A stretch of 64,000 bases of DNA from Epiperipatus broadwayi (Eukaryota > Onychophora > Udeonychophora > Euonychophora > Peripatidae): positions 4,879,763 to 4,943,762 of the forward strand of contig JAQFVV010000031.1 of NCBI GenBank assembly GCA_028023455.1. The letters run 5' to 3'. The notes under the pieces were generated by a model that saw nothing but the letters and a program-made list of their open reading frames with translations, had not been told where the DNA came from and made no database searches. This document shows positions 1 to 12,300 of this stretch, piece by piece. Position 1 is the first letter of the stretch, and every line of letters starts with the position of its first letter. Position numbers and translations under genes: made by a program.

Positions 1-99
1 ATATATATTATAGTGTGTATTCTATTGTGGGCAAAAATCATTTCCACCATTGTAAGATATTTATAAGTTAGAGTAAATGGTTTAATACTATATATATAT
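1..99. other. Flanking AT-rich DNA before Gypsy-A
   Basis: Short non-coding flank ending in a TA run directly before the 5' LTR. The LTR therefore appears to have been inserted into a TA-rich target, which hides any target-site duplication. Nothing else is recognised here. Confidence 0.6.
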
Positions 100-2801
100 T
101 GTAAGAGATGGCTTACAATTAGTCTACACACCTAACCCAATGTCTTCTTCAACATCTGAATTCAAAACAAATGGTAGGAAAGGTAAATATCCTACATACT
201 TGACTATATAAATGTAATATATACCTTCACAAACATACATATAGTTTGATATGTTTGAAAGATTAATTTTGTTTTTATCTATCGTGAGTAAGTAAATAAA
301 TTGTTTGTTTACATGGTGTGTATATATATGTAGATAAACATATGCATATAAACTACTGTGTTCATTTATTGGTAGAAATTAATTGTTTTCCTATTTTTTT
401 ATTCATTTAATTTTATTAATTAAAAAAAATACTAATTGACTGACATAGACAGACATAAAGATTAGATTTATATGAGGTCAAGATTTTTAATAAATGGTCG
501 AATTTGGAATAAGAAATATGATATTTTATAATGTAATTTTTTTTTTCAAGTTGTAATAATATGGTTTTTTAGTAGTCACGTGATGAAAGTGTTTCTTTTT
601 ACGATGGAAAAAAAAAGCAGACGATGGTTCAAGACCGGGAATTGAACAACCGGGAAGGAAAGTTAAGTTTTTATTTCTTTCAAAAGAAAAAAAAATAACT
701 TTTTGGCATCTAAAGAAAAAAATGTTTGTAGTTTCCAGAAATTAAACTTTACCAATGAACTAGTGAATTAAGTTCTTTTATAAGTTAAATTCATTATAGA
801 AATATTAATGCAAAGGAAATCTGAAACTGCTAAAAAGTAAAAGTAACTGTTTTTTTAAAGCTATTTTATATATGTATAATCAAGATAAGTTATAAATATA
901 CGTTATAATACAGGAAACATTATGATATATTCGGGGTAGAAAATTTAATACTGTGGGATTTTTCTAACTAAATTCTACATCATTGCTTGATTATGAAATT
1001 ATAACATTTGTCATCGGAATGTCTATTTTTGAAAACACTGGTGCATCACCATTTTCCATGGATTCATATGATCAGGAAAAATATTTCGTATATATAAATA
1101 ACAACAACAGAGTTGGTAAATTGGAATTTTTAGCCATGGATATTGACATTTCTTTTATTGACTGAATGCTTGCTTACCCAAGATAAAGTTATATAGTTAA
1201 TTCACGTGATGATTATTGTTTTTTTTGCTTTTGTAATTTTTTATTTGAAAGTTTGTGTATGTTTTTTTTAATTGTGTATTTAAAATGTATTTTTCCAAAT
1301 TCGATCACCTACAACTTAAAAGTGAACCAATGGATGGAGAAAAGTTTTGTTGATGTAAATTTAAAAAGGAATCCTCTTCATTTAATATATATAGAGATAT
1401 ATTTTTTTCTTTTAAATAAAGTAAATTTTTTAGATTCCTCTAGAAGTCAAAAGTAATCCATCCAGATGACCTTATCTCAAGTAAGATTTTTATATATATA
1501 ATATTGAGGGAAAGTCTTTAAGACAACAAGACTAGATAGATAATATACTAATCAATTTTACTAATATTTACTTGTAATTTTATTTATTCTGAATATATAA
1601 TTAATCCTTCTGAATAAATGGTCTTTAGCTGTCATTAATTTCTACCATAACTTTAACCTACATATAGATAAATAGGAGTGGGCATTTATAGTGATAATAC
1701 ATTTACCACAGCTTATAAATATTGTAATATTCATTTTAATGGGGTAATTTTATAATTAATGAACTTTTATGGTGATTTTCTTTATTTTGTGTTATGTTTA
1801 TATATATTTAATGAATTACAGAATATAATGTTGTATATAATATAAGTCAAATTATTGTGTTTTGTTTTCTTGTATGAAGTCACCAAGATGATAAGGAAAC
1901 CATTTTTTGATAACTAAATATTAATCTATTTTATTATTTCTTGTTTGTAAATATTTATTGTTTCATATGTTGTTAATAAATTAATTGTTTAAATCAATCT
2001 GATCTCTGTTTGGTTGTTCCCATCATTACTGTGCATTGATACCATTAAAAGTTGATCATCATTATCACATTATGAATTTACACTACTATAGGTTTGATGA
2101 TCATCATCATTATGTATTGCTTTCATAAATAATTAATCATCATCAATATTTTCCTATATCTGGGCTTATATATATGGGCAGATTTAGTGTATAATTGAGT
2201 AGGTCCATCCCTGAAGAGAGTTGATTGTAAGAACTCCCTGAGTTTGAATTCCATGGTGTAATGGGGCTTAGAAGGGAGATGTAATGAATATGCGCTGGTC
2301 TAAGGTACATTGAAATATTTTTAAGTAAATGATGTTAGTAGATTGAAAGTAGATGTGACTTGGAACTGGGCATTTCATTGTGACATCTGTAGCATCCTAT
2401 TTGAAGGCTCAGATCTGATAGTAGTGAGATGTGCTCCCTTTATTACCTGTCATTGCTAATTCTGAAACATCTGACACACCCAAATGTGTTGTCAAATCAC
2501 AAATTTATAATATGACTTGTTGTAGTAGGTTGACACATTTCATCCAAGTTATCCAATTACTTAGTCATATTCGTGTCATCATATGGTATACATTGTGGTT
2601 CTGGTAAATATGGCACCATTAACTTTGGGATGGTGGGTTCCATTATATCTGGCACACAATGTGTTAGGCATGAAGATGTTACAGTTGATAGAAGTATCCA
2701 AGTGTATTTTCAGACCAGGACATGTGTGTATGGCCATCCATTATATCCGATGCCACAACAGGGTATGGCAGGTAAGGTTGATAGAGTTGTCCCATTATAT
2801 C
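100..2801 (+). repeat. 5' LTR of Gypsy-A (about 2.7 kb)
   Basis: The LTR starts TGTAAGAG and is repeated from 9342 with only scattered differences over its length. The shared block runs to 2786 (matching 12576). I place the LTR end at 2786-2801, just before the primer-binding-like site. The first 18 bases form a short hairpin (TGTAAG...CTTACA). Small open frames inside (983-1165, 1253-1456, 2573-2836) occur in an AT-rich non-coding context; only some have a counterpart frame in the other LTR, and I do not call them genes. At about 2.7 kb the LTR is long for a Ty3/gypsy element. Confidence 0.85.
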
Positions 2802-2815
2802 TGGTGCCCAAATGT
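2802..2815 (+). other. Candidate primer-binding site of Gypsy-A
   Basis: TGGTGCCCAAATGT lies directly after the end of the LTR homology. It resembles the TGGCGCCCAA class of tRNA-primed sites with one change in the first eight bases. Two looser look-alikes, each preceded by CATTATATC, sit upstream inside the LTR (2641-2675 and 2738-2776), so the exact site is uncertain. Confidence 0.4.
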
Positions 2816-3421
2816 TTAGGTCTGAACAGAGTTTAGATGCCAGGGAGGTTCAGCCATTAGACTGAAATTTTTTTAAAAAAATTTTTTTTTATTTTACCCT
2901 TAAGCTTTAATTTTTAAATCCATATTGGACATACTCTGTTATATAAGACCAGTATATATGCAATAGGAATAATGATGAACAGATATATCAATTTTTTTTT
3001 TGGAAATTTAAAACTCATGTTAAAAAAAGTAAATAACATTAAAAGTAAATGAGGAATGCAAGATGTGATAGAGAGAACAGATAGAGATCAACTTATAAAT
3101 GAGTAAATAATGTGATATGAAAAATAGAGGAATTAAGCAAGCTTAAATACCAGTTTAAAAAAATAGACAGTAAATAGTTAGGTAATGACATAGGGTAGTT
3201 AGGAGTCCTGCAGTATTGTATTTTGATATTAGGAAGTATAAAATTATTTTGAATAATTATTTAGATACATGTTGCTTAGAAGTGGATTGGTATTTAGAAG
3301 TAAAAATAGGGAGAATATGGAAGAGATGTTAGACACTACTGTTGTTGGAGGAGATAATGATAGTGATAATAGTGATGGGAAGGGGTCTTTATTGATCCAA
3401 ACTCCTGGGGGTCTATGATGG
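2816..3421 (+). other. Untranslated leader of Gypsy-A
   Basis: AT-rich sequence between the primer-binding-like site and the first gag methionine. It has no open frame of note and contains long A and T runs. It is present once, unlike the LTRs, so it belongs to the internal region. Confidence 0.5.
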
Positions 3422-4444
3422 ATGAGAATGAATCACAGAGACTTCAAGATGCAAGAAGTCTCCACTGATGAGGTTATGCAAGCATCTGAAAGTAAAATAT
3501 TACATGATACTGAAAATATTTCCATCTCACAAGCAATGTTTCAAGAAATGATGAATAAGTTAATCATTAGTATCAAGACAGATATGAACAAATTGGAGGC
3601 AAATATGGCAACTAAAACTGATATCGATAGTATGAAAACTGATATCAATAGTATAAAAACTGATATCAATGGTATGAAAACTGATATCAATGGTATGGAG
3701 GCTAGAATAAATGCTAGTTTAGAATCAAACATGAATAGTATGGAGGCAAAGATAACTGCTAGTATGTGCAATAAAGTGGATGCCATGAGGGAAAATATGA
3801 ATGTGAAATTAGAAAGTATGGCAACGAGAGATATTGTGAACAAGCTGGAATCAGAACTGAAAGAAGATGTATGTCTTTTGAGAGAAGAATTGAAAGAAGA
3901 TGTAAATAAGATAGAAGTAAGAATGAAAGCAGAGATGGAGGAAGTTGAGGAAAAGCTGATTAAGAATATGGGCAATTATCTTTAGGATTTGGAAATGTCC
4001 AAAAAGATAACATTGAACTAAAACATGGGGTGATTAGAATGAAAGAAGAGATGGATGAAAGGATTATACAATTTGGTGACCGATATACAGTCTTGACAGA
4101 TGGTATTGTGGTCCAGCTGGGTACCAAACTTAGAGGTTTATAAGACCCATGAAACTTTCAGGGAAGATATGAAAAAAAGTCAAGAAAAGCATGAAGGTGA
4201 AATCAAAGAGAAAATTCAAGCCATTCATGCCAAATTGGCTCATCTTTCGACTGTATGGGATAAAGAAGGTGAAATACCCAATGGGGTTGAAGATATATTG
4301 AATCGACGTTTGAACCAATTTGCAAACAAATTAATGTCTTTAAAAACTATAACTGTGATACACCAAAATAGACTGGAGGAACTCACTGAGAGTACAGCTG
4401 AAATATGGGGCCAAGCTGTTAGAATGGATGACTCCATGAATTGA
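3422..4444 (+). pseudogene. gag-like N-terminal coiled-coil region of Gypsy-A
   Basis: The first frame (3422-3985, 187 codons) is highly charged and helical. From about residue 60 it carries near-perfect heptad repeats of the form MKTDIN-S/G, encoded by 21-bp DNA repeats at 3616-3700, followed by more heptads rich in Met, Glu, Lys and Val. The protein sense continues in a neighbouring frame (about 3985-4141) and then back in the original frame (4100-4444), which has further coiled-coil-like sequence. This indicates a frameshift pair plus a stop. Long N-terminal coiled coils occur in some Ty3/gypsy Gag proteins. The placement directly upstream of a capsid-like segment supports a Gag role (particle assembly). 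I see no zinc knuckle. Confidence 0.65.
3616..3700 (+). repeat. 21-bp tandem repeats encoding gag heptads
   Basis: About four copies of a 21-bp unit (ACTGATATCAATGGTATGAA-type) in frame with the gag coding sequence. Each copy adds one coiled-coil heptad, so copy-number change would alter coiled-coil length without shifting frame. Confidence 0.75.
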
Positions 4445-4594
4445 AGACATTCAATAGGGGAACCTCAAGAAGACCCAAGATTACTAACACGTATAATGCA
4501 ACAAACTGAAGCTAGCACAAAGACTCAAGAGACATGGAGAAGAGATGGAGGTTGATTTGAATCATTTGGAAGTAGCTGTTATGGATCACAAAGA

Positions 4595-5467
4595 GTGAGC
4601 AACCATTATGTGGAATCCACTCTCCCATCTTATGTCTTAACTGGAAAGAATAAGGGCCTCAACAATGTTCAGTTAAAGGACACTCTTCCAAAAATATATC
4701 AAACTCATTCTGATCAATATATGATGAATCCACAAAAGGATGCTTCAGAAATTATGAAGATTCATACACATTCCACACAGATGAATGTAATTAATCAGTT
4801 CATTAAGTTTAAGGTGTTTAAAGGAGCTCCAAATGAATCACCAACAGAACATTTATGAAGCTTAAACCTGTATTTTTACATAAATATGAATTTGTCTGAG
4901 GGTGAGAAAATAATAATTGTTTACAGCCACCTGCAAGAAGATGCCTTGATGTGGTGGGAATTTTTATTTCAGACACCATCTACCTTTGAAGATTATAAAA
5001 TGTTACTGACCAGGAACTTTTGGAATAGGGACAGACAGGAGGCTATACTGTATCAAATATTTCAGGAGAAGTATAGATCAGTACCTGGAGAAACACTAAC
5101 CAAGTTTTTTAGATGGCAGGTTATGAAATTACATACATTATATATGTATCATTTTAATGAAAGTGAAATTATAAGAATTGTGAAAAAAAATCTTCCATTG
5201 AGGATAGAACAGTCTCTATTGTGCACAAGTGTGGTAAATATAGAGCAGGTAGCAGAGTTATTAACAAATATAGACATGAATAATCTCAGTTTGTCTACTA
5301 GAGTTCCTAAAAAAAGAAAAAAAGATACAACTATAAATGCAATATTTTATCGAAAATGGAAAAATAACAATGATCCCAATCACTGGAAAGGTAAAGCTAT
5401 GCCAAATAGTCCCCAAAGATATGGTCATCAAAAAGAGACCAGCATATTTATGGAAAAATGCAAATAA
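4595..5467 (+). pseudogene. gag capsid-like region of Gypsy-A
   Basis: Two segments in the same frame, 4595-4858 and 4886-5467, are separated only by an in-frame TGA at 4856. The second contains YSHLQEDALMWWE followed by FEDYKMLLTRNF and later GETLTKFFRWQV. This is the pattern of the retrotransposon Gag capsid domain (alanine-tryptophan-rich helix, then a helix carrying phenylalanine and tyrosine). A basic stretch PKKRKKD follows around residue 141 of the second segment, where a nucleic-acid-binding tail is expected. No CCHC knuckle is present. Gag forms the virus-like particle. This copy is broken. Confidence 0.75.
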
Positions 5468-5555
5468 GTCCTCCTAATAGTCCAGGGAAGTCACCAATAC
5501 CCAGGTGTAATAACCATACATTCAAAAACCAAAAGCAACAAAACTAGCAGGGTAC

Positions 5556-6173
5556 TTGAGGTTATGTTCTGCACCTCAAGACATCAAAGATACCATGAGG
5601 AACATGCAACTGACTCCTTATAGAGAGATCATTAACATGATGTGTTCATGGAATGATAAAGTACCTAACTTCGCTTTACAAAACGGCCCCAAGATAGAGG
5701 TTTTGTTTGAGGGTCTGCTGATTAAGGCACTATTAGATTCTGGTAGCCAGATTTCAGTGGTGTCAGATAAATTTTTTCAAAAAATTCTGATCAAAAACCC
5801 CAATGTCAAAATTCTGCCACTGAAATCTATTCAAGTTACCATGGCCAACAGCAAAAAGGCCAAGTTAGCTCAGAAACAAATTTGGGTTAAGATTGAAGTA
5901 GGCCAAACAATACTCTATCATGTGTTTTTGATACTCAATGGTTTAATCCATGATGTTATCCTTGGGGCAGACTTCCTACATTTGAACACCTGTCTTATTG
6001 ATTTCTCCAGTAGAACAATTAGAGTAAATGATGAGGTCTTGGAGATGGCATTGTTTCCAAGATATGATCTAATTGAGGTCGATTGTATTACATCTAGTAT
6101 CCCAGAAGTGCTCGTAAATGATAAACTTGCAGAGTCCAACTTGCTTGGAAGTGAGAATGCACTTAAATTGTGA
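5556..6173 (+). pseudogene. Retropepsin (protease) region of Gypsy-A
   Basis: A 205-codon open frame with the retroviral-type aspartic protease signature ALLDSGSQISVVS (catalytic Asp of the D-S/T-G triad) near residue 60. About 70 residues later comes HDVILGADFLH, the conserved ILGxDFL segment. In Ty3/gypsy elements this domain cuts the Gag-Pol polyprotein as a dimer. The frame itself is intact, but the RT downstream lies in other frames and the gag-protease junction is broken. The start at 5556 is only the first Met. In the living element the domain would have been translated as part of a polyprotein. Confidence 0.85.
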
Positions 6174-6175
6174 TC

Positions 6176-7510
6176 TGTTATAATGGAATTTAGCCCAATA
6201 TTCTCAGAGATACCAGGAGCGATAGGGATTCCAGCAAAGAATTAAATTAGTGCATGACCAACTATTTCAATCCAGATTGTATCCTATTCCATATCAATAT
6301 TGAGAAGAAATATCCAAGCAGATTAATAAAATGCTGGATTGAGGTATCATTTCCAAATGCTCTTCACTGTTCTGTAATCTAGTTGTGATGGTGAAGAAGA
6401 GAGATGGGTCAATGAGGTTTTGTTTGGATGCAAGGCAATTCACACAAAATTACTGTCCCTGACAGAAACATGCCACCACCCATTCACGAATTGTTTTTGA
6501 GTTTTGGAAATAAGAAGGTATTTTCCCCCTTTGATTTGACCTCCAATTATTGGCAGATTGAACTTCATCCTGAAGATCGCCAATATACTGCCTTTCAATA
6601 TGAGGGTATTACCTACCAGTTTAATAGGATGCCATTTGGATTGATCAATAGTGGTGCTGGTCTGATGCCTGGATATGATCCTATCTTCTGAGATTAAACA
6701 GATCCTAACAATTTATGTGGATGATGTAATTATTGCATCAACCACAATCGAGGAACACCTTTGACATCTCACTATGTTTTTTGAAGAGTGCTACAAAAAG
6801 GGAATCAAATAAACTTCAAGAAGAGTATCTTAGTTTCTAACCAGGTAGTCTTCCTAAGTCATATCATTGGTTGCAATGGGATAAGGCCCCATCCAGAGAA
6901 AATCAGTGCCATTCAAAACTTGCCCAAACCAATTAATAAGAAGTAAATTAAATCATTTTTAGGCTTATGTAATTTTTACAACCATTTCTACCAGAAGTTT
7001 GCTGACCACATGGAACCATTGCTAAAACTTATTAGAAAAGATGAACGATGGAAATGGACTGAAGAACAGGACTGAGCATTTGAGAATATTAAAACAGGGT
7101 TCTTAGAGCAAACCATGTTAGCTTTTCCTGATTTTAATAAACCATTCATTGTCCAAACAGATAGTAGTGGTTTGGGATTGGGGGTAATGTTATCCCAAAT
7201 CCAGGAGAATGGCCAATCTGGGGTCCTCTATTTTATTAGCTGGCTCCTGAAAGGTCCAGAGATTAATTATATGGTTACTGAGAAGAAGCACTAGCAATAG
7301 TGTGAGCCTTCCAAAAATTTTGACAGCTGCTACTTGGATCAGAGGTAATAGTGATCACTGATCACAAAAACCTCGAATTCCTGAATCACAGCTATCTGAC
7401 TAATAGTCACCTAGTCAGATGAGTTTGCTGCTACAGGAATTCAAATACATCATACAATATTGCAAAGGATCCGAGAATGTCATAGCTGATGTGCTAAGTT
7501 GAAACCCATG
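6176..7510 (+). pseudogene. Reverse transcriptase and RNase H of Gypsy-A
   Basis: RT motifs appear in order: YPIPYQY before 6301, MVKKRDGSMRFCLDARQF up to about 6440, the open segment 6428-6691 with FDLTSNYWQIELHPEDRQYT (motif A Asp) and FNRMPFGLINSGA (motif B), then IYVDDVII (YVDD at 6714-6725, motif C). The thumb/connection region SFLGLCNFYNHF lies near 6960. RNase H begins with IVQTDSSGLGLGV near 7155 and ends with NVIADVLS before a TGA at 7500, where relatives read ADALSRNP. In-frame TGA stops occur at 6301, 6340, 7073, 7303, 7321 and 7500, a TAA at 6944, and several frameshifts. These domains copy element RNA to DNA and remove the RNA strand; this copy is dead. Confidence 0.9.
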
Positions 7511-7568
7511 TAAGTCAGAACAAAATCATTTATCGGTAGACAATGCCTACATTACAAATGTCAATAGT

Positions 7569-8789
7569 ATGGCTGATAGTAATGTAGAGAATGAGTTGGA
7601 AAACTTACCCAAGTTACAAATCAATGACACAGAATTAAACCCAATCATGAGAGTTTTGTTAGGGGAGGAAGTTTTGAATATGACTAACTTATTGATCGAT
7701 TTAAATTTGAACAACAGGTCTTGCAATATAGAATTGATTGTGATGCAGATGAGTGGAGGGTAGTAATACCAACACCTCTAAGAGACCCACTCATAAAATA
7801 TGTCAACTGTCTGTATGGGCATTACAGTGCTCACAAGACAGATCGTACCCTTAGAAATTGGTTTTACTGGCTGAAAATGTACAAGGACGTCTTGAAGTCT
7901 CTTAAGGACTGTCTAACTTGTTTAAGAAGCAAGCCAGTAAATCAAAATTATATTAACTTGATAAATTTGATAATACCAGAAAGACCAGGTGAGATCTTAG
8001 TGATTGACTATTATGGGGCCATTGCCCCCATTTAACAGGCAAAAATATTTATTACTCACCTATGATCTCTTTTCCAAATATGTTGCCACTTACTCAATAC
8101 TCAAACCAATACTAGACATATGATCAAAGTATTGGACACCCTCCAATTCTGATGGTAGGAAAGCCTGGAATAATTTTAAGTGATCATGGTACTCCTTTCC
8201 TATCCAAGGAATGGAAGAAATGGTGGGAAAATCAGGGATCAAGCATTGTTGACCTCCATTAGGAATCCTCAGTCAAACCCATGATGAACGCATCATGCGG
8301 GAACTTGGATGTTTGTTTAGGACCTATTTAGAGGGAGAACACAAGGGGTGGGTTAAGCAAACAAAATGGGTAGTCGAGTACATTAATTGGAGTGTGAATG
8401 AGTCAACAGGATTCACACCAATCCGACTACATTTCCAACAAATTACACCTGTGCTATTTAAAAGTTATAAACCAGTAGCCACAGAAATAATCATAGACAA
8501 AGATAAGGATATATTGCAAGCTTGCGAGTGACTTGCTAGGAAAGCCAATCATAGAAATCAAAAAATAAGAGGTGCCAAATATAAATTCAAAATTGGAGAC
8601 AGGGTGCTAATAAAAAGTCTGCATCCCAGTAAACTGCAGGAAGGTAAATATCATAAGTTTAGCAATATGTATGAGGGACCATATACCATAGTTAAGCAGT
8701 CAGGTCCCAATGCATTTTGGGTAAATCAAGGAGGAGAGCTTCATGGCACATATAATGTTCGAATCTTAAAGCCTTATTTTGAACATTAG
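7569..8789 (+). pseudogene. Integrase of Gypsy-A
   Basis: The H2C2 zinc-binding domain is visible at 7820-7930 (GHYSAHK ... DCLTCLRSK). The first catalytic Asp lies in EILVIDYYG (about 7990-8020). The second lies in the segment with sense IILSDHG near 8175. The Glu lies in HDERIMREL (Glu codon 8286-8288) at the head of the frame that continues to 8531. After an in-frame TGA at 8529 the protein sense resumes with KIGDRVLIKSLHP and ends in YEGPYTIVKQSGPNAF, the GPY/F C-terminal module of gypsy integrases. No chromodomain is seen. It would insert element DNA into the genome; frameshifts and stops (8036-8280) make it inactive. Confidence 0.88.
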
Positions 8790-9341
8790 TAATTATGTAG
8801 GATAATATCAGGAAATATTTTTTATCATAGCTGAGAGTATAAACTTAAAAAAATGGGTAAACTTTGTGATAATTGATGTGCAATGTATAATAAAAAAAAT
8901 ATATGTATATGTGCATAAATGCATATACATAATACAGGATTAGGGGTATTAAGTTTGATGAGGGTATTTCCCAAGTAATGCATAAATGCAAGTATGGGAA
9001 TATCTAAAGGCTAACTTTAGCAAACATGTTTTTATATTTGACTAGATCTTCAAAGTTCAATAAGTCTCAAAGAAGCATGGAGAAGGGTAGCAAATAAATG
9101 ATTTCATGTGCCTTCTGTAATGGAGACACATTCTTGGTTATGCCTCAAGTAGAAACCATCAATCAAAGCTCTAATCCAGCACACTATTTGAACTTATCAG
9201 AATCAGCTGTTAAATTATAATCGTAAAGGAAAAGAAATGTTAGAAAGGTAATTAATATAGCAACCTTTCACCAAACCCAAAGTAACCAACATACTTGTCA
9301 TATGTGTGAGAGCTATAATTTCAAAGTTTAGGGAGGGATGT
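8790..9341 (+). other. 3' untranslated region and polypurine tract of Gypsy-A
   Basis: Non-coding sequence after the integrase stop. It ends with the purine-rich TTAGGGAGGGATG (9328-9340) immediately before the 3' LTR, the expected position of the plus-strand primer. No env-like frame is present. Confidence 0.65.
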
Positions 9342-12300
9342 TGTAAGAGATGGCTTACAACTAGTCTACAAACCTAACCCAATGTCTTTTTCAATGACTG
9401 AATTCAAACCAAGTGGTAGGAAAGGTAAATATCCTATATACTTGACTATATAAATGTTATACCTTCACAAACATACATATAGATTGATATGTTTGAGAGA
9501 TTAATTTTGTTTTTATCTATCGTGAGTAAATAATGGTGTTTATATATATATGTAGATAAACATATGCATATAAACTAATGTGTTCGTTTATTGGTAGAAA
9601 TTAATTGTTTTCCTATTTTTTATTCATTTAATTTTATTAATTAAAAAAAATACTAATTGACTGACATAGACAGACATAAAGATTAGATTTATATGAGGTC
9701 AAGATTTTTAATAAATGGTCGAATTTGGAATAAGAAATATATTTTATAATGTAATTTTTTTTTATTTTCAAGTTGTAATAATATGGTTTTTAGCAGTCAC
9801 ATGATGATGAAAGAGTGTTTCTTTTTACAATGGAAAAAAAAGCAGATGATGGTTCAAGACCAGGAATTGCACAAACGGGAAGGAAAGTTAATTGTTTTCC
9901 TATTTTTTATTAATTTAATTGTATTAATTAAAAAAAATACTATTTGACTGACATAGACAGACATAAAAATTAGATTTATATGAGGTCAAGATTTTTAATA
10001 AATGATCGAATTTGGAATAAAAAATATATTTTATAATGTAATTTTTTTTTATTTTCAAGTTGTAATAATATGGTTTTTAGCAGTCACATGATGAAAGAGT
10101 GTTTCTTTTTACAATGGAAAAAAAAAGCAGATGATGGTTCAAGACCAGGAATTGAACAAACGGGAAGGAAAGTTAATTGTTTTCCTATTTTTTTATTCAT
10201 TTAATTTTATTAATTAAAAAAAATACTAACTGACTGACATAGACAGACATAAAGATTAGATTTATATGAGGTCAAGATTTTTAATAAATGGTCGAATTTG
10301 GAATAAGAAATATATTTTATAATGTAATTTTTTTTTATTTTCAAGTTGTAATAATATGGTTTTTAGCAGTCATGTGATGAAAGAGTGTTTCTTTTTACAA
10401 TGGAAAAAAAAGCAGACGATGGTTCAAGACCGGGAATTGAACAAACGGGAAAGAAAGTTAAGTTTTTATTTCTTTCAAAAGAAAAAAATAACTTTTTGGC
10501 ATCTAAAGAAAAAAATGTTTGTAGTTTCCAGAAGTTAAACTTTAATAATGAATTAGTGAATTAAGTTCTTTTACAAGTTAAATTCATTATAGAAATATTA
10601 ATGCAAAGGAAATCTAAAACTGCTAAAAAGTAAAAGTAACTGTTTTTTTAAAAGCTATTATATATATATAATCAAGCTAAGTTATAAATATACATTATAA
10701 TACAGGAAACATTATGATATATTCGGGGTAGAAAATTTAATACTGTGATATTTTTCTAACTAAATTCTACGTCATTGCTTGATTATGAAATTATAACATT
10801 TGTCATCGGAACATCTATTTTTGAAAATGCTGGTGCATCACCATTTTTCCATGGATTTATATGATCAGGAAAGATATTTCATATATATAAATAACAACAA
10901 CAGAGTTGGTAAATTGGAATTTTTAGCCATGGATATTGACATTTTTTTTATTGACCCAAGATAAAGTTATATAGTTAATTCACGTGATGATTATTGTTTT
11001 TTTTTTGCTTTTGTAATTTTTTATTTGAAAGTTTGTGTATGTTTTTTTTTATTGTGTATTTAAAATGTATTTTTCCAAATTCGATCACCTACAACTTAAA
11101 AGTGAACCAATGGATGGAAAAAAGTTTTGTTGATGTAAATTTAAAAAGGAATCCTCTTCAATTAATATATATAGAGATATATTTTTTCTTTTAAATAAAG
11201 TAAATTTTTTAGATTTCTCTCTAGAAGTCAAAAGTAATCCATCCAGATGATCTTATTTCAAGTAAGATTTTTATATATATAATATTGAGGGAAAGACTTT
11301 AAGACAACAAGACTAGATAGATAATATACTAATCAAATTTTGCTAATATTTACTTGTAATTTTATTTATTCTGAATATATAATTAATCCTTCTGAATAAA
11401 TGGTCTTTAGTTGTCATTAATTTCTACCATAACTTTAACCTACATATAGATAAATGGAAGTGGGCAGTTATAGTGATAATACATTTACCCTAGCTTATAA
11501 ATATTGTAATAATCATTCTAATGGAATAATTTTATAATTAATGAACTTTTATGGTGATTTTCTTTATTTTGTGTTATATTTATATATATTTAATGAATTA
11601 CAGAATATAATGTTGTATATAATATAAGTCAAATTATTGTGTTTTGTTTTCTTGTATGAAGTCACCAAGATGATAAGGAAACCATTTTTTGATAACTAAA
11701 TATTAATCTATTTTATTATTTCTTGATTGTAAATATTTATTGTTTCATATGTTGTTAATAAATTAATTGTTTAAATCAATCTGATCTCTGTTTGGTTGTC
11801 CCCATCATTACTGTGCATTGATACCATTAAAAGTTGATCATCATTATTACATTATGAATTTACACTACTATAGGTTTGATGATCATCATCATCATCATTA
11901 TGTATTGCTTTTATAAATAATTGATCATCATCAATATTTTCCTATATCTGGTCTTATATATATGGGCAGATTTAGTGTATAATTGAGGAGGTCCATCCCT
12001 GAAGAGAGTTGATTGTAAGAACTCCCTGAGTTTGAATTCCGTGGTGTAATGGGGCTTAGAAGGGAGATGTAATGAATATGTGCTGGTCTAAGGTACATTG
12101 AAATATTTTTAAGTAAATGTTAAGTTAGTAGATTGAAAGTATATGTGACTTGGAACTGGGCATTTCATTGTGACATCTGTAGCATCCTATTTGAAGGCTC
12201 AGATCTGATAGTAGTGAGATGTGCTCCCTTTATTACCTGTCATTGCTAATTCTGAAACATCTGACACACCCAAATGTGTTGTCAAATCACAAATTTATAA

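Noticed and set aside
3541-3975. 144-codon minus-strand frame opposite gag
   Set aside because: It is the shadow of the gag coiled-coil repeats; its Ser/Ile-rich sense follows from the repeats on the other strand.
4856-8531. Selenocysteine or reassigned TGA in Gypsy-A
   Set aside because: The positions correspond to Arg or Trp in related proteins, no recoding structure is evident, and frameshifts elsewhere show the copy is dead.
8790-9341. env-like gene in Gypsy-A
   Set aside because: There is no open frame or transmembrane-like sense between integrase and the 3' LTR.
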